From the NCBI RefSeq assembly GCF_003334855.1, contig NZ_QOWE01000001.1, forward strand, positions 372,001-436,000: a DNA stretch of 64,000 bases. The letters run 5' to 3'. The translations under genes were made by a program, and so were the position numbers. Below the pieces are notes generated by a model, which did not search any database, was not told the origin of the DNA, and worked only from the letters and a program-made list of their open reading frames with translations. Position 1 is the first letter of the stretch, and every line of letters starts with the position of its first letter. This DNA comes from Larkinella punicea (GTDB lineage Bacteria > Bacteroidota > Bacteroidia > Cytophagales > Spirosomataceae). Of the stretch, positions 34,355 through 44,400 are shown piece after piece.

Positions 34355-34470
34355 TCAGTTTTCAGTTTACGGTTTACGGTTTTCAGTTTACGGTGGCTGA
34401 CGCATGAAGCCTAACGCGCCAGCTACCGTAAACTGAAAACCGTAAACTGAAAACCATGAACCATAAACTA
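34355..34470. repeat. Word-iterated hairpin element C (AAACTG/CGTAAAC words) between metY and metX
   Basis: 34377-34398 pairs with 34421-34442 (21 of 22), and the arms continue outward with CAGTTTTCAGTTTACGG words. The 22-nt loop includes GGCTGACGCATGA (34395-34407), whose reverse complement occurs in the loop of element G (59414-59426). The outer right arm reaches within 6 nt of the metY stop. Confidence 0.88.
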
Positions 34471-34475
34471 AAAGA

Positions 34476-35792
<1,317 letters not shown>

Positions 35793-35800
35793 TTATGGAG

Positions 35801-36013
35801 TTAAGGATTGGTAAAGCGAGAGTTAGATTCTGAAATTGACGCGCCAGCCGGGACGTTGGAACGTCCAAACGCCGGTTTGCCGGAGTGATGGAGTTGTTGA
35901 ATGGCGGAGATAAATCCATGGCGCATTCCGTCAACCCGCAGCCGATAGCCTCTCCCGGTTGTCGGTATCGTTGGTGTGTGTGAAATTAGTAGCCCGCCGG
36001 GGGCATACAGCAT
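35801..36013 (-). CDS. Possible leader peptide between the S-box riboswitch and metY
   Basis: Open frame of 70 codons (or 41 from the internal ATG at 35926) ending TAA 20 nt before the metY start. The C-terminal part reads RHGFISAIQQLHHSG, KPAFGRSNVPAGA and SISESNSRFTNP. I do not recognise it. It would be the first thing translated after the riboswitch, so it could be a leader peptide, or it could be a chance frame in a 258-nt GC-rich leader. No signal peptide or membrane segment. Confidence 0.3.
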   Translation of the reverse strand: MLYAPGGLLISHTPTIPTTGRGYRLRVDGMRHGFISAIQQLHHSGKPAFGRSNVPAGASISESNSRFTNP

Positions 36014-36038
36014 CGGATGTTGGTCATGTGTCTGTTCG

Positions 36039-36152
36039 ATTTATATCTCCTATCGGATGCCGAAGCGATCCGTAGGCGGGATGTAGCACCTTGCCGCGCG
36101 GCAGGTTGCCAGAGGTTCACCGAGCCCGGTCTCTTGCCTCTTCTTTATAAAT
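36039..36152 (-). ncRNA. S-box (SAM-I type) riboswitch
   Basis: On the minus strand P1 is ATTTATA (36152-36146) pairing perfectly with TATAAAT (36045-36039). Between them are AGAGG...CCTCT (P2), TGAACCTCTGGCAACC, a CTGCC/GGCAAG hairpin (P3), the invariant GGTGCTACATCCC and a CGGAT/ATCCG hairpin (P4). The GGCAACC and AAGGTGCTA-x-ATCC blocks in this order are hallmarks of the SAM-I family. It lies 258 nt upstream of metY on the same strand, so SAM binding should shut off metY-metX. Confidence 0.85.
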
Positions 36153-36223
36153 CAAGCGCAGCAGGAAGTCTGCTGCAACGATTCGAGGGTATTCGAACCG
36201 TGTTGGAAACTTGATTTGAGCCG

Positions 36224-36255
36224 CAAGTATAGCGAACGAAGCCCGATGCTGCAAA
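36224..36255 (-). promoter_or_regulatory. Promoter of the SAM-riboswitch/metY transcript
   Basis: Minus strand TTTG (36255-36252), 20 nt, then TATACTTG (36231-36224), close to the Bacteroidetes -33/-7 consensus TTTG-N19-21-TAnnTTTG with one mismatch. It lies about 70 nt before the riboswitch. Confidence 0.55.
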
Positions 36256-36308
36256 TTTTTTGGCAGGAAACCGGTCGAGCAGGACTTCGACATGGTAGGT
36301 ATTCCCAA

Positions 36309-36357
36309 TAAAAAACCTCTCATTTCAGGGTCTGACGACCACAAAATGAGAGGTTTC
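36309..36357 (-). terminator. Terminator after the Gfo/Idh oxidoreductase
   Basis: AAATGAGAGGTTT and AAACCTCTCATTT (36344-36356 and 36313-36325) form a perfect 13-bp stem with an 18-nt loop. On the minus strand it runs into a T-rich tail. It is placed 50 bp after the oxidoreductase stop and before the met promoter, so it insulates the two units. Confidence 0.85.
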
Positions 36358-36406
36358 AGGAGTCTGGCGCTGCCCGAAAATTCCGGAACATCGCCGAGGG
36401 TATTGA

Positions 36407-37885
36407 CTAGGTCGTCAGCTTCCAGCCATCGCGGTATTGCCGCGAAACAAACTGGTTGGCATCGTCGAAGTTGGTAATTTTCATATTCTTGCCATCCCAC
36501 ATCAGGCGTTGGCGACCGGGGTAGTTGAAGCCCTTGCCGTCGGCTTTCGGCGTCCGGAGCATGTAGCTGCGAATGGCCAGGTTGCCCATCAGAACGGACT
36601 CGGTCAGCGGACCGGAGAAGTCGAACGAAGACGTCAACGCTTTGTGTTCCTTGCTGTTAAAACCGGCTTTACAGGCTTCGGTCCACAGAATCTGGTGGCC
36701 GTTTTCGGGCCACGGTTTTCCGTCGGCCGGTTTGGGCTTCGGAGCGGCTTCCATTTTCTGTCCGTCTTTGGTATACAATTTCGGGTCATCGCCGTACATG
36801 CCGCAGGCAATCAGACCTTTGTCGCCCACCATAAACATGCCGTTTTCGCCACCTTCCGGATAGGCTTCACCCGCGGGCAAAAAGTCGGGGCGGAACGGAC
36901 GGATACCGCCATCGGCCCAGATCAGTTTGACATCGGATTTGTTTTTAGCCGACGCCGGGAATTTCAGTTCCACGTGCGACGCTGGCGGACAGCCTTCGGG
37001 GTTGTATTCCGGCGTCCAATCTTTCAGGAATACTGAGCTGATGCTGGTTTCCACTTCGGTGGGGTAGCCCAGTCCCAGAACGCGGAACGGAATATCCATG
37101 ATGTGGCAACCGATATCGCCGAGTGCGCCCGCACCGAAGTTCCACCAGCCGCGCCATTTGAACGGGTGGTAAGCCGGTGTGTAGCCCACTTTCTGGGCCG
37201 GTCCCAGCCACAGATCCCAGTCCAGATCGACCGGTGTATTTTCGGCAGCCTGCGGCACCGGAATACCCTGCGGCCACACGGGGCGGTTGGTCCAGATCTG
37301 AATGGTGTGTACTTTTCCGATCAGGCCTTTGTCAAACCAGTCCACCATCTGTTTCTGCTGCGGGTTCGATGACCCCTGATTTCCCATCTGCGTCACCACC
37401 TTGTATTTACGGGCGGCTTCGGTCAGCATCCGGGCTTCGTAAATGTTGTGGGTCAACGGTTTTTGCACGTAAACGTGCTTGCCCCGCTGCATGGCGGCCA
37501 TGGCCACAACGGCGTGTGTATGGTCGGCGGTCGAAACCGTAACGGCATCAATGTTCTTTCCTTCTTTCTCGAGCATTTCACGGAAGTCCTTGTAACGCTT
37601 GGCGTTCGCGTGCTTCGTAAAATTCTCTTTTACACGGGGAAGACCCCAGTCCACATCACACAGGGCCACGACGTTGTTGGCTCCGTTGTTGAACGAGTTG
37701 TTGATGTCACTGGACCCTTTTCCACCAAAGCCAACAGCGGCCAGGTTGAGTTTATCGCTGGGCGCAATGAAGCCCGGCCCGCCCAGAACATGGCGCGGCA
37801 CGATAAAGAAACTACCAGCAGCTAATGCCCCGGCCTGAATGAACTTGCGACGCGATGTCTGCGACGGTTTTTCAGAAGATTGCAT
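36407..37885 (-). CDS. Tat-exported Gfo/Idh/MocA-family oxidoreductase
   Basis: NAD(P)-dependent dehydrogenase-like protein of 492 aa with a twin-arginine signal (SRRKFIQAGALAAGSFF, 11-27), so exported folded to the periplasm. The Rossmann domain starts LNLAAVGFGGKGSSDINN and continues with VALCDVDW. The substrate-side EKPLTHN-type motif appears as VQKPLTHNIYEARML, and AARKYKVVTQMGNQGSS follows. Related exported proteins in Bacteroidetes act on sugars, some as GH109-like glycosidases, but the substrate here is unknown. Monocistronic, with its own terminator. Confidence 0.88.
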   Translation of the reverse strand: MQSSEKPSQTSRRKFIQAGALAAGSFFIVPRHVLGGPGFIAPSDKLNLAAVGFGGKGSSDINNSFNNGANNVVALCDVDWGLPRVKENFTKHANAKRYKDFREMLEKEGKNIDAVTVSTADHTHAVVAMAAMQRGKHVYVQKPLTHNIYEARMLTEAARKYKVVTQMGNQGSSNPQQKQMVDWFDKGLIGKVHTIQIWTNRPVWPQGIPVPQAAENTPVDLDWDLWLGPAQKVGYTPAYHPFKWRGWWNFGAGALGDIGCHIMDIPFRVLGLGYPTEVETSISSVFLKDWTPEYNPEGCPPASHVELKFPASAKNKSDVKLIWADGGIRPFRPDFLPAGEAYPEGGENGMFMVGDKGLIACGMYGDDPKLYTKDGQKMEAAPKPKPADGKPWPENGHQILWTEACKAGFNSKEHKALTSSFDFSGPLTESVLMGNLAIRSYMLRTPKADGKGFNYPGRQRLMWDGKNMKITNFDDANQFVSRQYRDGWKLTT

Positions 37886-37965
37886 AAATCAGATAAGGAC
37901 TATAGGTAAATCAATACAAATAAAGCTCAAATTAAGGAAGATATACCAATCGGGAAGCGAAAAAA

Positions 37966-38128
37966 TGGTTAAAGTAAATGAGATGGTTTTAATGGTTGAT
38001 GAGGGTTTAATGGTTAAGGATGGTTTTAATGGTTGGATGGTTAAGAATGGTTGAATGGCTGGTGGAGACCATCCCTAACCATTCAACCATTCTTAACCAT
38101 TAAACCATTAAAACCATCCAACCATCCA
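37966..38128. repeat. Word-iterated hairpin element D (AATGGTT words)
   Basis: 38037-38058 and 38079-38100 are a perfect 22-bp inverted repeat (ATGGTTAAGAATGGTTGAAT-), with a 20-nt loop. Further AATGGTT/GGATGG words extend both arms; the left arm is the longer, reaching about 37966. It occupies the divergent promoter region between the oxidoreductase and DUF721 genes. The same AATGGTT word family makes element E (61973-62096). Confidence 0.88.
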
Positions 38129-38184
38129 CTTTCCGCAGTTAAAATTTTTCCGGGATTGCCGGGCCATTCCTTCGGGTGGTTCGT

Positions 38185-38192
38185 TACCTTTG
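38185..38192 (+). promoter_or_regulatory. -7 element TACCTTTG before the DUF721 gene
   Basis: Exact TAnnTTTG match about 20 nt before the ATG at 38212, just outside hairpin element D. No clear -33 box. Confidence 0.5.
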
Positions 38193-38211
38193 TATGAAGA
38201 CACCGTTTCGT

Positions 38212-38538
38212 ATGGCCCAATATTATCGTTTTGACAAAGACAATGCTTCCCGGCGTGCCGGAACGGTTGCCCTGAAGGATGCGATCGGGCAGATGCTGAA
38301 GTCGTATCAACTGCAAACCCGGTTCAACGAAACGTATCTGGAAGCTTTTTGGGAGAAGATGATGGGCAAAGCCATCGCTTCCCGCACCAACCGGCTCTAC
38401 GTTAAAGACCGTAAGCTCCACATCGAAATCAACTCCGCTCCGCTGCGCAGCGAACTGGTGATTGCCAAACAGAAAATGATTCAGCTCATCAACCGCGAAA
38501 TGGGTGCCGATGTGCTGGAGGATGTCATTTTTATCTGA
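38212..38538 (+). CDS. DUF721 (DciA-like) protein
   Basis: Small basic cytoplasmic protein, 108 aa from ATG 38212 (MAQYYRFDKD). Upstream ATGs at 38194 and 38176 sit on or before the -7 promoter element, so the later start is preferred. It carries the DUF721 core: ALKDAIGQMLKSYQLQTRFN, AFWEKMMGKAIASRTNRLYVKDRKLHIEINSA and RSELVIAKQKMIQLIN. The family includes DciA, a helicase-loading factor; whether this short version does the same is unknown. The LD-carboxypeptidase gene starts 6 bp after its stop. Confidence 0.82.
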   Translation: MAQYYRFDKDNASRRAGTVALKDAIGQMLKSYQLQTRFNETYLEAFWEKMMGKAIASRTNRLYVKDRKLHIEINSAPLRSELVIAKQKMIQLINREMGADVLEDVIFI

Positions 38539-38544
38539 TTCACT

Positions 38545-39450
38545 TTGATACGACCCCCTTTTTTAGAACCCGGTCAGCGGGTGGGCGTGCTGGCTATGGC
38601 CAGCCGTTTGGATTATGAAACGCTCGAACCGGCCTTCCACATTCTGCGCGATCAGTGGCAGTTGGAGGTGGTAGAAGGCGAATCGCTCCGGAGTAGTTAT
38701 TATCAGTTTGCGGGCGACGACGCCCTGCGCACCCGCGACCTGCAACAGATGCTCGACGACCCCGGCATCCGGGCGATTTTCTCCGCGCGCGGGGGCTACG
38801 GCAGCTACCGCATCCTCGACCGCCTTGACTTTACGCAGTTTCTGAAAAATCCGAAATGGATCATTGGCTTCAGTGACATTACGGTTGTACACTGCCACCT
38901 GCACCGGATGGGCATCCAGAGTTTACACGCCATTATGCCCAAATTATTTGGCGGTGAAGGCGTTACGGATTCCATCGAAACACTGCGGCAATGCCTTTTT
39001 GGGGAATCTCTTACTCCCTATACCAGCCCCTTCCACCTTCTCAACCGCCCCGGAACGGCCACGGGCCCACTGGTTGGCGGCAACCTGACGCTGCTCATGC
39101 ACATTCTGGGCACGCCATCCGACATCGATCTGACCGGCAAACTTTTGTTTATCGAAGACATCGACGAGACACTTTTCTCCACCGACCGCATGATGATTCA
39201 GCTCCGGCGCTCCGGCCGGCTGGCCGATCTGGCGGGTTTGCTGGTAGGTCAGTTTACGGACATGCGCATCAACGACTCGTCACCCTTCGGCAAAACCGCC
39301 AACGAAATCATCGCCGAGCAGGTGGCCGGGTATAACTACCCGGTCTGCTTCGATTTCCCGGTCGGTCATGTCGCCCGCAATCTGGCCATGCCGATTGGAA
39401 AAACCGCAGAGTTAGTGGTGAAGGAAGAAGGCGGGCAATTGCGGTTTTAA
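38545..39450 (+). CDS. S66-family LD-carboxypeptidase
   Basis: Murein tetrapeptide carboxypeptidase of the LdcA type, 301 aa, cytoplasmic (no signal peptide), acting in peptidoglycan recycling. N-terminal PPFLEPGQRVGVLA is family-typical. The serine nucleophile is Ser110 in GFSDITVVH, the Glu lies in LLFIEDIDETLF (204-208), and His275 in FPVGHVARNL. IFSARGGYGSYR (79-89) precedes the nucleophile as usual. The start must be TTG 38545: a stop lies just upstream in frame and the next ATG would remove conserved residues. Probably co-transcribed with the DUF721 gene. Confidence 0.88.
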   Translation: MIRPPFLEPGQRVGVLAMASRLDYETLEPAFHILRDQWQLEVVEGESLRSSYYQFAGDDALRTRDLQQMLDDPGIRAIFSARGGYGSYRILDRLDFTQFLKNPKWIIGFSDITVVHCHLHRMGIQSLHAIMPKLFGGEGVTDSIETLRQCLFGESLTPYTSPFHLLNRPGTATGPLVGGNLTLLMHILGTPSDIDLTGKLLFIEDIDETLFSTDRMMIQLRRSGRLADLAGLLVGQFTDMRINDSSPFGKTANEIIAEQVAGYNYPVCFDFPVGHVARNLAMPIGKTAELVVKEEGGQLRF

Positions 39451-39453
39451 GGG

Positions 39454-39983
39454 GAATAATAAATGCAAAATGATGAATTTTAAATGTAAAAGTGACTGGT
39501 AAGAGAGAGCGTCGTCTAATGGTTCATGAATACTACATGGAAATGGCCAATGACGAATGATAAAATGGGTGAACGAAAGACCCGGCAGTAGGATGTCGAA
39601 GAACGGCTTATTGATTTTGCCGTACTAATCATTGAAACCGTAAACCGAATCCCCCCCACAAAAGCAGGGAGTCATCTGGGCGGCCAACTTATTCGTTCGG
39701 GTACTGCGCCAGCCTTACATTATGGTGAAGCCCAGGGCGCGGAGTCTCGAAAGGGTTTTATTCACAAAATGAAGGGTGCCCTGAAAGAGCTTCGGGAGTC
39801 GCAGATCAACTTGAAAATCCTCAAAAAAACTCAGCACCTTACTTTTGCCGACGAAAAAACCACCCAGGAATGTCGGGAACTGGTTCAAATCTTCACGCGC
39901 AGCATTGAAACCGCTGAACGCAATCTAGCCCAGAAGTAGCCCCACTTTTACATTCATCATTTTACATTTTTCATTTATTATTC
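39454..39983. mobile_element. Element H: S23/IVP gene enclosed by 41-nt word-iterated inverted arms
   Basis: Arms 39454-39494 (GAATAATAAATG...ATGTAAAAGTG) and 39943-39983 are both 41 nt and inverted: the outer 12 and inner 11 positions are identical and the middle is built of shifted AATG/TAAAA words. They enclose the broken four-helix-bundle gene. The element fills the gap between two convergent genes almost exactly (3 and 9 nt from their stops). The arms resemble the shorter word-iterated hairpins elsewhere in the window, making this a candidate loaded version. Confidence 0.65.
39550..39939 (+). pseudogene. Four-helix-bundle protein (S23/23S rRNA intervening-sequence family) with in-frame amber stop
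   Basis: Reading from ATG 39550, codon 14 is TAG (39589-39591). The frame is then open to TAG 39937-39939 and encodes a full-length family domain: VEERLIDFAVLIIETVNR, AGSHLGGQLIRSGTAPALHY, GEAQGAESRKGFIHKMKG and ALKELRESQINLKILKK. These are the hallmark motifs of the S23/IVP four-helix bundle (about 115-125 aa), related in fold to the Avd accessory protein of diversity-generating retroelements. No ATG/GTG/TTG lies between the stop and the conserved region, so the gene is either freshly inactivated or needs readthrough. Everything after the stop looks intact. Confidence 0.85.
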
Positions 39984-39992
39984 TTTTCTCAA

Positions 39993-41336
39993 TCACTTCT
40001 TCTTCCCACCCGCCGTTGCGGCTCCTTTCCACTGCTCCATGTAATCGACGGTCAGGTGGCAGAGCGATTTGACGCCCAGGCCAAAGCCGCTTTCATCGAT
40101 GAAAAAATCCGGGGTATGATGCGGGGCGGCATCTTCCAGTTTGCGGCCTTTCGGCATGCCACCCAGAAAATAGAAGAAACCGGGTACTTTTTGCTGGAAA
40201 AAGGAGAAATCTTCCGCACCGGTATCGAGCGGACGGATGATCACGTTGTCTTTTCCGGCCACGGCTTCGAGCGTTGGCACCATTTGGTCGGTTAAAGCCG
40301 GGTCGTTATAGGTCACGGGATACATCACGTCGATTTTTACGTCGGCTTTGGCTCCGGCACTTTCCGAAATGTTGGTGGCAATTTCGTTGATCCGGCGGTG
40401 GATGGTTTTTTGCATGTCGGGCGTAAACGACCGGATGGTGCCGATCATATTCACCTCTTCCGGGATGATGTTTTGCCGAATGCCGCCGTGAACCGCACCC
40501 ACCGTCACCACCGCCGGGTATTCCGTAATGGCCAGATTCCGGCTGACGATGGTTTGCAGGCCCATCACAATTTGCGACGAGGTAACAATCGGATCGACCC
40601 CCGACCACGGTGCCGCGCCGTGCGTCTGTTTGCCTTTGACTTTGATGCTGTAAAAATCGACGGCTGCCATCGTGGCCCCCGGGCGGTATTTGATCGTCCC
40701 GACTTCGGTCTGGGAGTTGATGTGCAGGCCAAAAATGGCGTTGACCTTCGGATTTTCCAGAACCCCTTCTTTCACCATCAACTGCGCGCCCCCTTCTTCG
40801 CCAGCCGGTGGCCCTTCTTCGGCGGGTTGAAAAATAAACTTGACGGTTCCTTTCAGGTCGTTTTTAACACTGGCCAGCACTTCGGCCACGCCCATCATAA
40901 TGGCGACGTGTGAATCATGGCCGCAAGCGTGCATGACGCCGGTTTTCTGACCGTTGAACTCCGTCGTTACCGTGGATTTGAACGGCAGATCGCCCCGCTC
41001 GGTCACCGGCAAACCGTCCATGTCCGCCCGCAACGCCACGACCGGCCCCGGTTTGCCGCCTTTCAAAATGCCGACGACCCCGGTTTTGGCCACATTGGTT
41101 TTTACCTCGATGCCCAGCGAATGGAGGTGAGCGGCAATCTTGGCGGAGGTTTGCAGTTCGCGATTGCCCAGCTCCGGGTTCTGGTGAATTTCCCGACGCC
41201 AGGTGACCACTTTTTTCTCCAGACCATCAGCCAGTTTATTCATCTGATTCTTCAGGGGCGACTGGGCCGGTAACGTAAACGGTGCCAGTGCAAGCGAAAA
41301 GACTATTGCACAGACTGTTCTAGTAGAAATCCTCAT
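39993..41336 (-). CDS. Exported M20-family amidohydrolase/peptidase
   Basis: Zinc-dependent amidohydrolase of 447 aa resembling hippurate/IAA-amino-acid hydrolases, with a signal peptide ending near LPAQS25. Domains: catalytic with RREIHQNPELGNRE (47-60), metal ligands in MHACGHDSH (about 134-142) and FQPAEEGPPAGEEGG; dimerisation domain from about 235 (AVDFYSIKVKGKQTHGAAPW). C-terminal GAEDFSFFQQKVPGFFYFLG is typical. It cleaves N-acyl amino acids in the periplasm (substrate not predictable). Upstream and divergent is a SusC gene, possibly functionally linked. Confidence 0.9.
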   Translation of the reverse strand: MRISTRTVCAIVFSLALAPFTLPAQSPLKNQMNKLADGLEKKVVTWRREIHQNPELGNRELQTSAKIAAHLHSLGIEVKTNVAKTGVVGILKGGKPGPVVALRADMDGLPVTERGDLPFKSTVTTEFNGQKTGVMHACGHDSHVAIMMGVAEVLASVKNDLKGTVKFIFQPAEEGPPAGEEGGAQLMVKEGVLENPKVNAIFGLHINSQTEVGTIKYRPGATMAAVDFYSIKVKGKQTHGAAPWSGVDPIVTSSQIVMGLQTIVSRNLAITEYPAVVTVGAVHGGIRQNIIPEEVNMIGTIRSFTPDMQKTIHRRINEIATNISESAGAKADVKIDVMYPVTYNDPALTDQMVPTLEAVAGKDNVIIRPLDTGAEDFSFFQQKVPGFFYFLGGMPKGRKLEDAAPHHTPDFFIDESGFGLGVKSLCHLTVDYMEQWKGAATAGGKKK

Positions 41337-41440
41337 ACACTCGTTCTGGTTTATTTCCTGTTTTGCCGAAAATGCAAGCTAAGTTGTTTTTCTAAGTAAT
41401 ATTTAGAAAAATTTTATCAAAATAGTATTATGCAATCATT

Positions 41441-41456
41441 TTTTGAACCATTTTTG
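41441..41456 (+). promoter_or_regulatory. TTTTG-AACCATTTTT motif upstream of the first tandem susC
   Basis: TTTTGAACCATTTTT about 30 bp before the ATG at 41485. Nearly the same motif, TTTTGCAACCATTTTT, precedes the second tandem susC at 46434-46449. Both are followed by AACAA and AATAACCTA words. Likely a common promoter or operator. Confidence 0.5.
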
Positions 41457-41484
41457 CGAATAACCTAAACAAATATACAGATTT

Positions 41485-44400
41485 ATGAAAAAACTATTAC
41501 CATCCCTATGGGTGTGGTTTGCCTTGTTGTGTCTACCAGCACTGGCACAGGACCGCACCGTTACCGGGAAAATCACTTCATCAGATGACGGCTCCCCACT
41601 CCCGGGAGTGAGTGTTCAAATCAAAGGCACCACCCGCGGTGCCAACAGCAACAGTGACGGCACCTACCGCCTGGGCAACGTCCCGGAAAATGCCCGGCTC
41701 GTCTTCAGTTTCATCGGTTTTGCTTCCCAGGAAATCGAAACCGGCAACCGCTCCACGATCAACGTCACCCTCCAGGTCGATGCCACCAGCCTCAGCGAAG
41801 TGGTGGTGGTCGGGTACGGTACGCAAAGCAAAAAAACCATTACGGGTGCGGTTTCTTCGGTCAATGGCGAGACCATTGCCAACAAACCCGTTCAGAGTTT
41901 CGATCAGGCTTTGCAAGGCCGGGCCGCCGGGGTAAACATCATCACGCCGAACGGGGTTCTGAACAACGCGCCGGTGATCCGGATTCGCGGGGTTTCGTCC
42001 ATCAACGGCAGTTCGTCACCGCTGATTGTCATCGACGGCCTGCCCATCAACTCCAACGACAACGTTTCGGCGGGCGGTTTTACGGTGAACAACCCACTGG
42101 GCGACATCAACCCGTCCGACATCGAATCGCTTGAAATCCTGAAAGATGCGTCGGCAACGGCCATTTATGGTTCTCGCGCGGCCGCAGGCGTCATTCTGAT
42201 CACCACCAAAAAAGGCAAGGAAGGCCGGGTTCAGGTGACCTACGACGGCTGGGTTGGCGTTACCAAACCGTTCAAGCTGTTCGACATCCTGGATGCACAG
42301 CAGTACATGGATTACAAAAACCTGGCCGCCCGCAACGCCAACCTGCCCGACCAGTTTTTTCCCACCCTCAATGCCGATGGCAGCGTGGTCAACACCGACT
42401 GGTACGACGTGATTTACCGTACCGGAACCGCCCACAACCACAACCTGGGGGTCAACGGCGGGACAAAAGACACGAAGTACGCCTTCTCGGTGGGCTACAC
42501 CGATCAGGAAGGGATGTTGAAACAGAATTCCTTCAGTCGGATGACGGGTCGGATGAACATCTCGCACCAATTGAACAAAGCCATTCGGCTCGGTGCCAAC
42601 ATTGCGCTGGCCAACAGCAAAAACCAGGCCCCCAACACCGGTACGACGGGCGCGTTCAGCACCGGCGGTCTGGGTCGTTTGCCGCTGGTGCTGGCTCCCA
42701 ACCTGGCCCCCCGCAACCCCGACGGATCGTACAACATCAACCGGGCCGGTAACAACATGGGACTTGGCAAAAACCTGGTCGGTGCCGGTGGGTATTACAA
42801 CCCGCTGCCTGACCTCGAACTCAGCCGGTTTACATCGGAAAACAACCACATACTCGGCAATATTTTCGCCGATTTCACCCTGCTCAAAGGGCTCACGTTC
42901 CGGACCTCCTACGGGATTGACAACACGACCGTCGAAGACATCGACTTCCGGAACAGCGTTCACGGTGAAGGCGGAACGGCTGGTGGTCAGGCGTTTAACA
43001 TCTTCACCAACATTAAACAGTGGAACTGGCAGAACTACCTGACCTATGATCTTCAGGTGGGAAAAAACAATTTCTCGGTTGTGGGTGGTAACGAAGTCCA
43101 GAAGTATACGATCAATCGCTGGGGTGGTGCGCGGCAAGGGCTGTCGGACCCATTCTTTACGTCTTATCAGGGAAACTTTACGAGCAACCAGCCGCCGGCT
43201 GGTAACTTCCAGAGCCAGAATGGTTTGATCTCGTATTTTGCCCGCTTTGATTACAATTTCGACCAGAAGTACCTGTTAACCTTCAACTTCCGTCGGGACG
43301 GTTATTCGGCCTACGCGGCTGGCCGTAAATACGGCAACTTCCCCGGAGGATCGATCGGCTGGCGGGTTTCGGAAGAAAATTTCTGGAAAAATTCAATCGG
43401 CAAAGTGGTCAACGAGTTTAAAATCCGGGCCAGTCTGGGCCGCGTCGGAAACGCCGGCATCAGCGATTTCGGCTCGTTGAGTTTGTTTAACTCCGGGTTA
43501 TACGGCACCGTGCCTACGTTCTTCTTCTCGCAGGCCGGCAATCCGTCGCTGCGGTGGGAAAGCAGCACGAGCACCGACATCGGTATCGCGTTTGGCCTGT
43601 TCGGCGACCGAATTACGGGTGAACTGACCTATTACAAGAAAGACGTCACCGACCTCGTTCTGCCCGAACCCCAGGCCCCTTCGCGCGGGATTCCGAACAA
43701 CTTCATTTTGACGAACATTGGCTCGATGGCCAATACCGGAATTGAGCTGGCGCTGACATCTTCGAACATTACCAAAGGCAAATTTAACTGGACCACCAGT
43801 TTCAATATGTCGACGCTGAAAAACGAAGTGACGGCTTTGGCTAACAACAATGCCGACATTCTGGCCAATACCGGCGGTCTGGAAAGCTCCAACATCGTGC
43901 GGGTCAATGAGTCGATCGGGAGTATTTACGTCATCCGGACCGACGGCGTAAATCCGGCCAACGGTCGCCGGATTTTTATCAACGCCAACAACGATCGGGT
44001 GCAGTATGACCACTCGGCCCCGGCCGCCAGTCGCTGGACTTACGTCGACCGGGATGGCAACGCTCCGGCGATTTCCGGTACCGACCGGGTTGTGGTGGGT
44101 GCGGCCATACCGAAATGGTACGGCGGTTTGGACAACACCTTCAAGTATGGCAATCTGGAATTGGGGGTTTTCCTCCAGTTTTCGGGCGGCAACGTGATAT
44201 ACAACGGAACGAAAGCCGGTTTGCGCGATCAGCGGCCCTGGAACAACGACGTTGGCGTGCTGAACCACTGGAAACAGGCGGGTGATGTCACCGACGTTCC
44301 GCGCCCGGTTCTGAACGACAACATCTCGAACGGTTCGGCCAACCCGATTTCTGAAAATGTGGAAAAAGGCGATTTCCTGCGGGGACGGAACATCATGCTC

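Noticed and set aside
37966-38128. CRISPR-like array from the regularly spaced AATGGTT words
   Set aside because: The words are 6-8 nt with no constant repeat/spacer lengths, the two halves are inverted, and no cas gene is near.
39454-41484. Diversity-generating retroelement suggested by the Avd-like S23 fold
   Set aside because: No reverse transcriptase gene, no template/variable repeat pair with adenine mutations, and no C-type lectin target in the neighbourhood.
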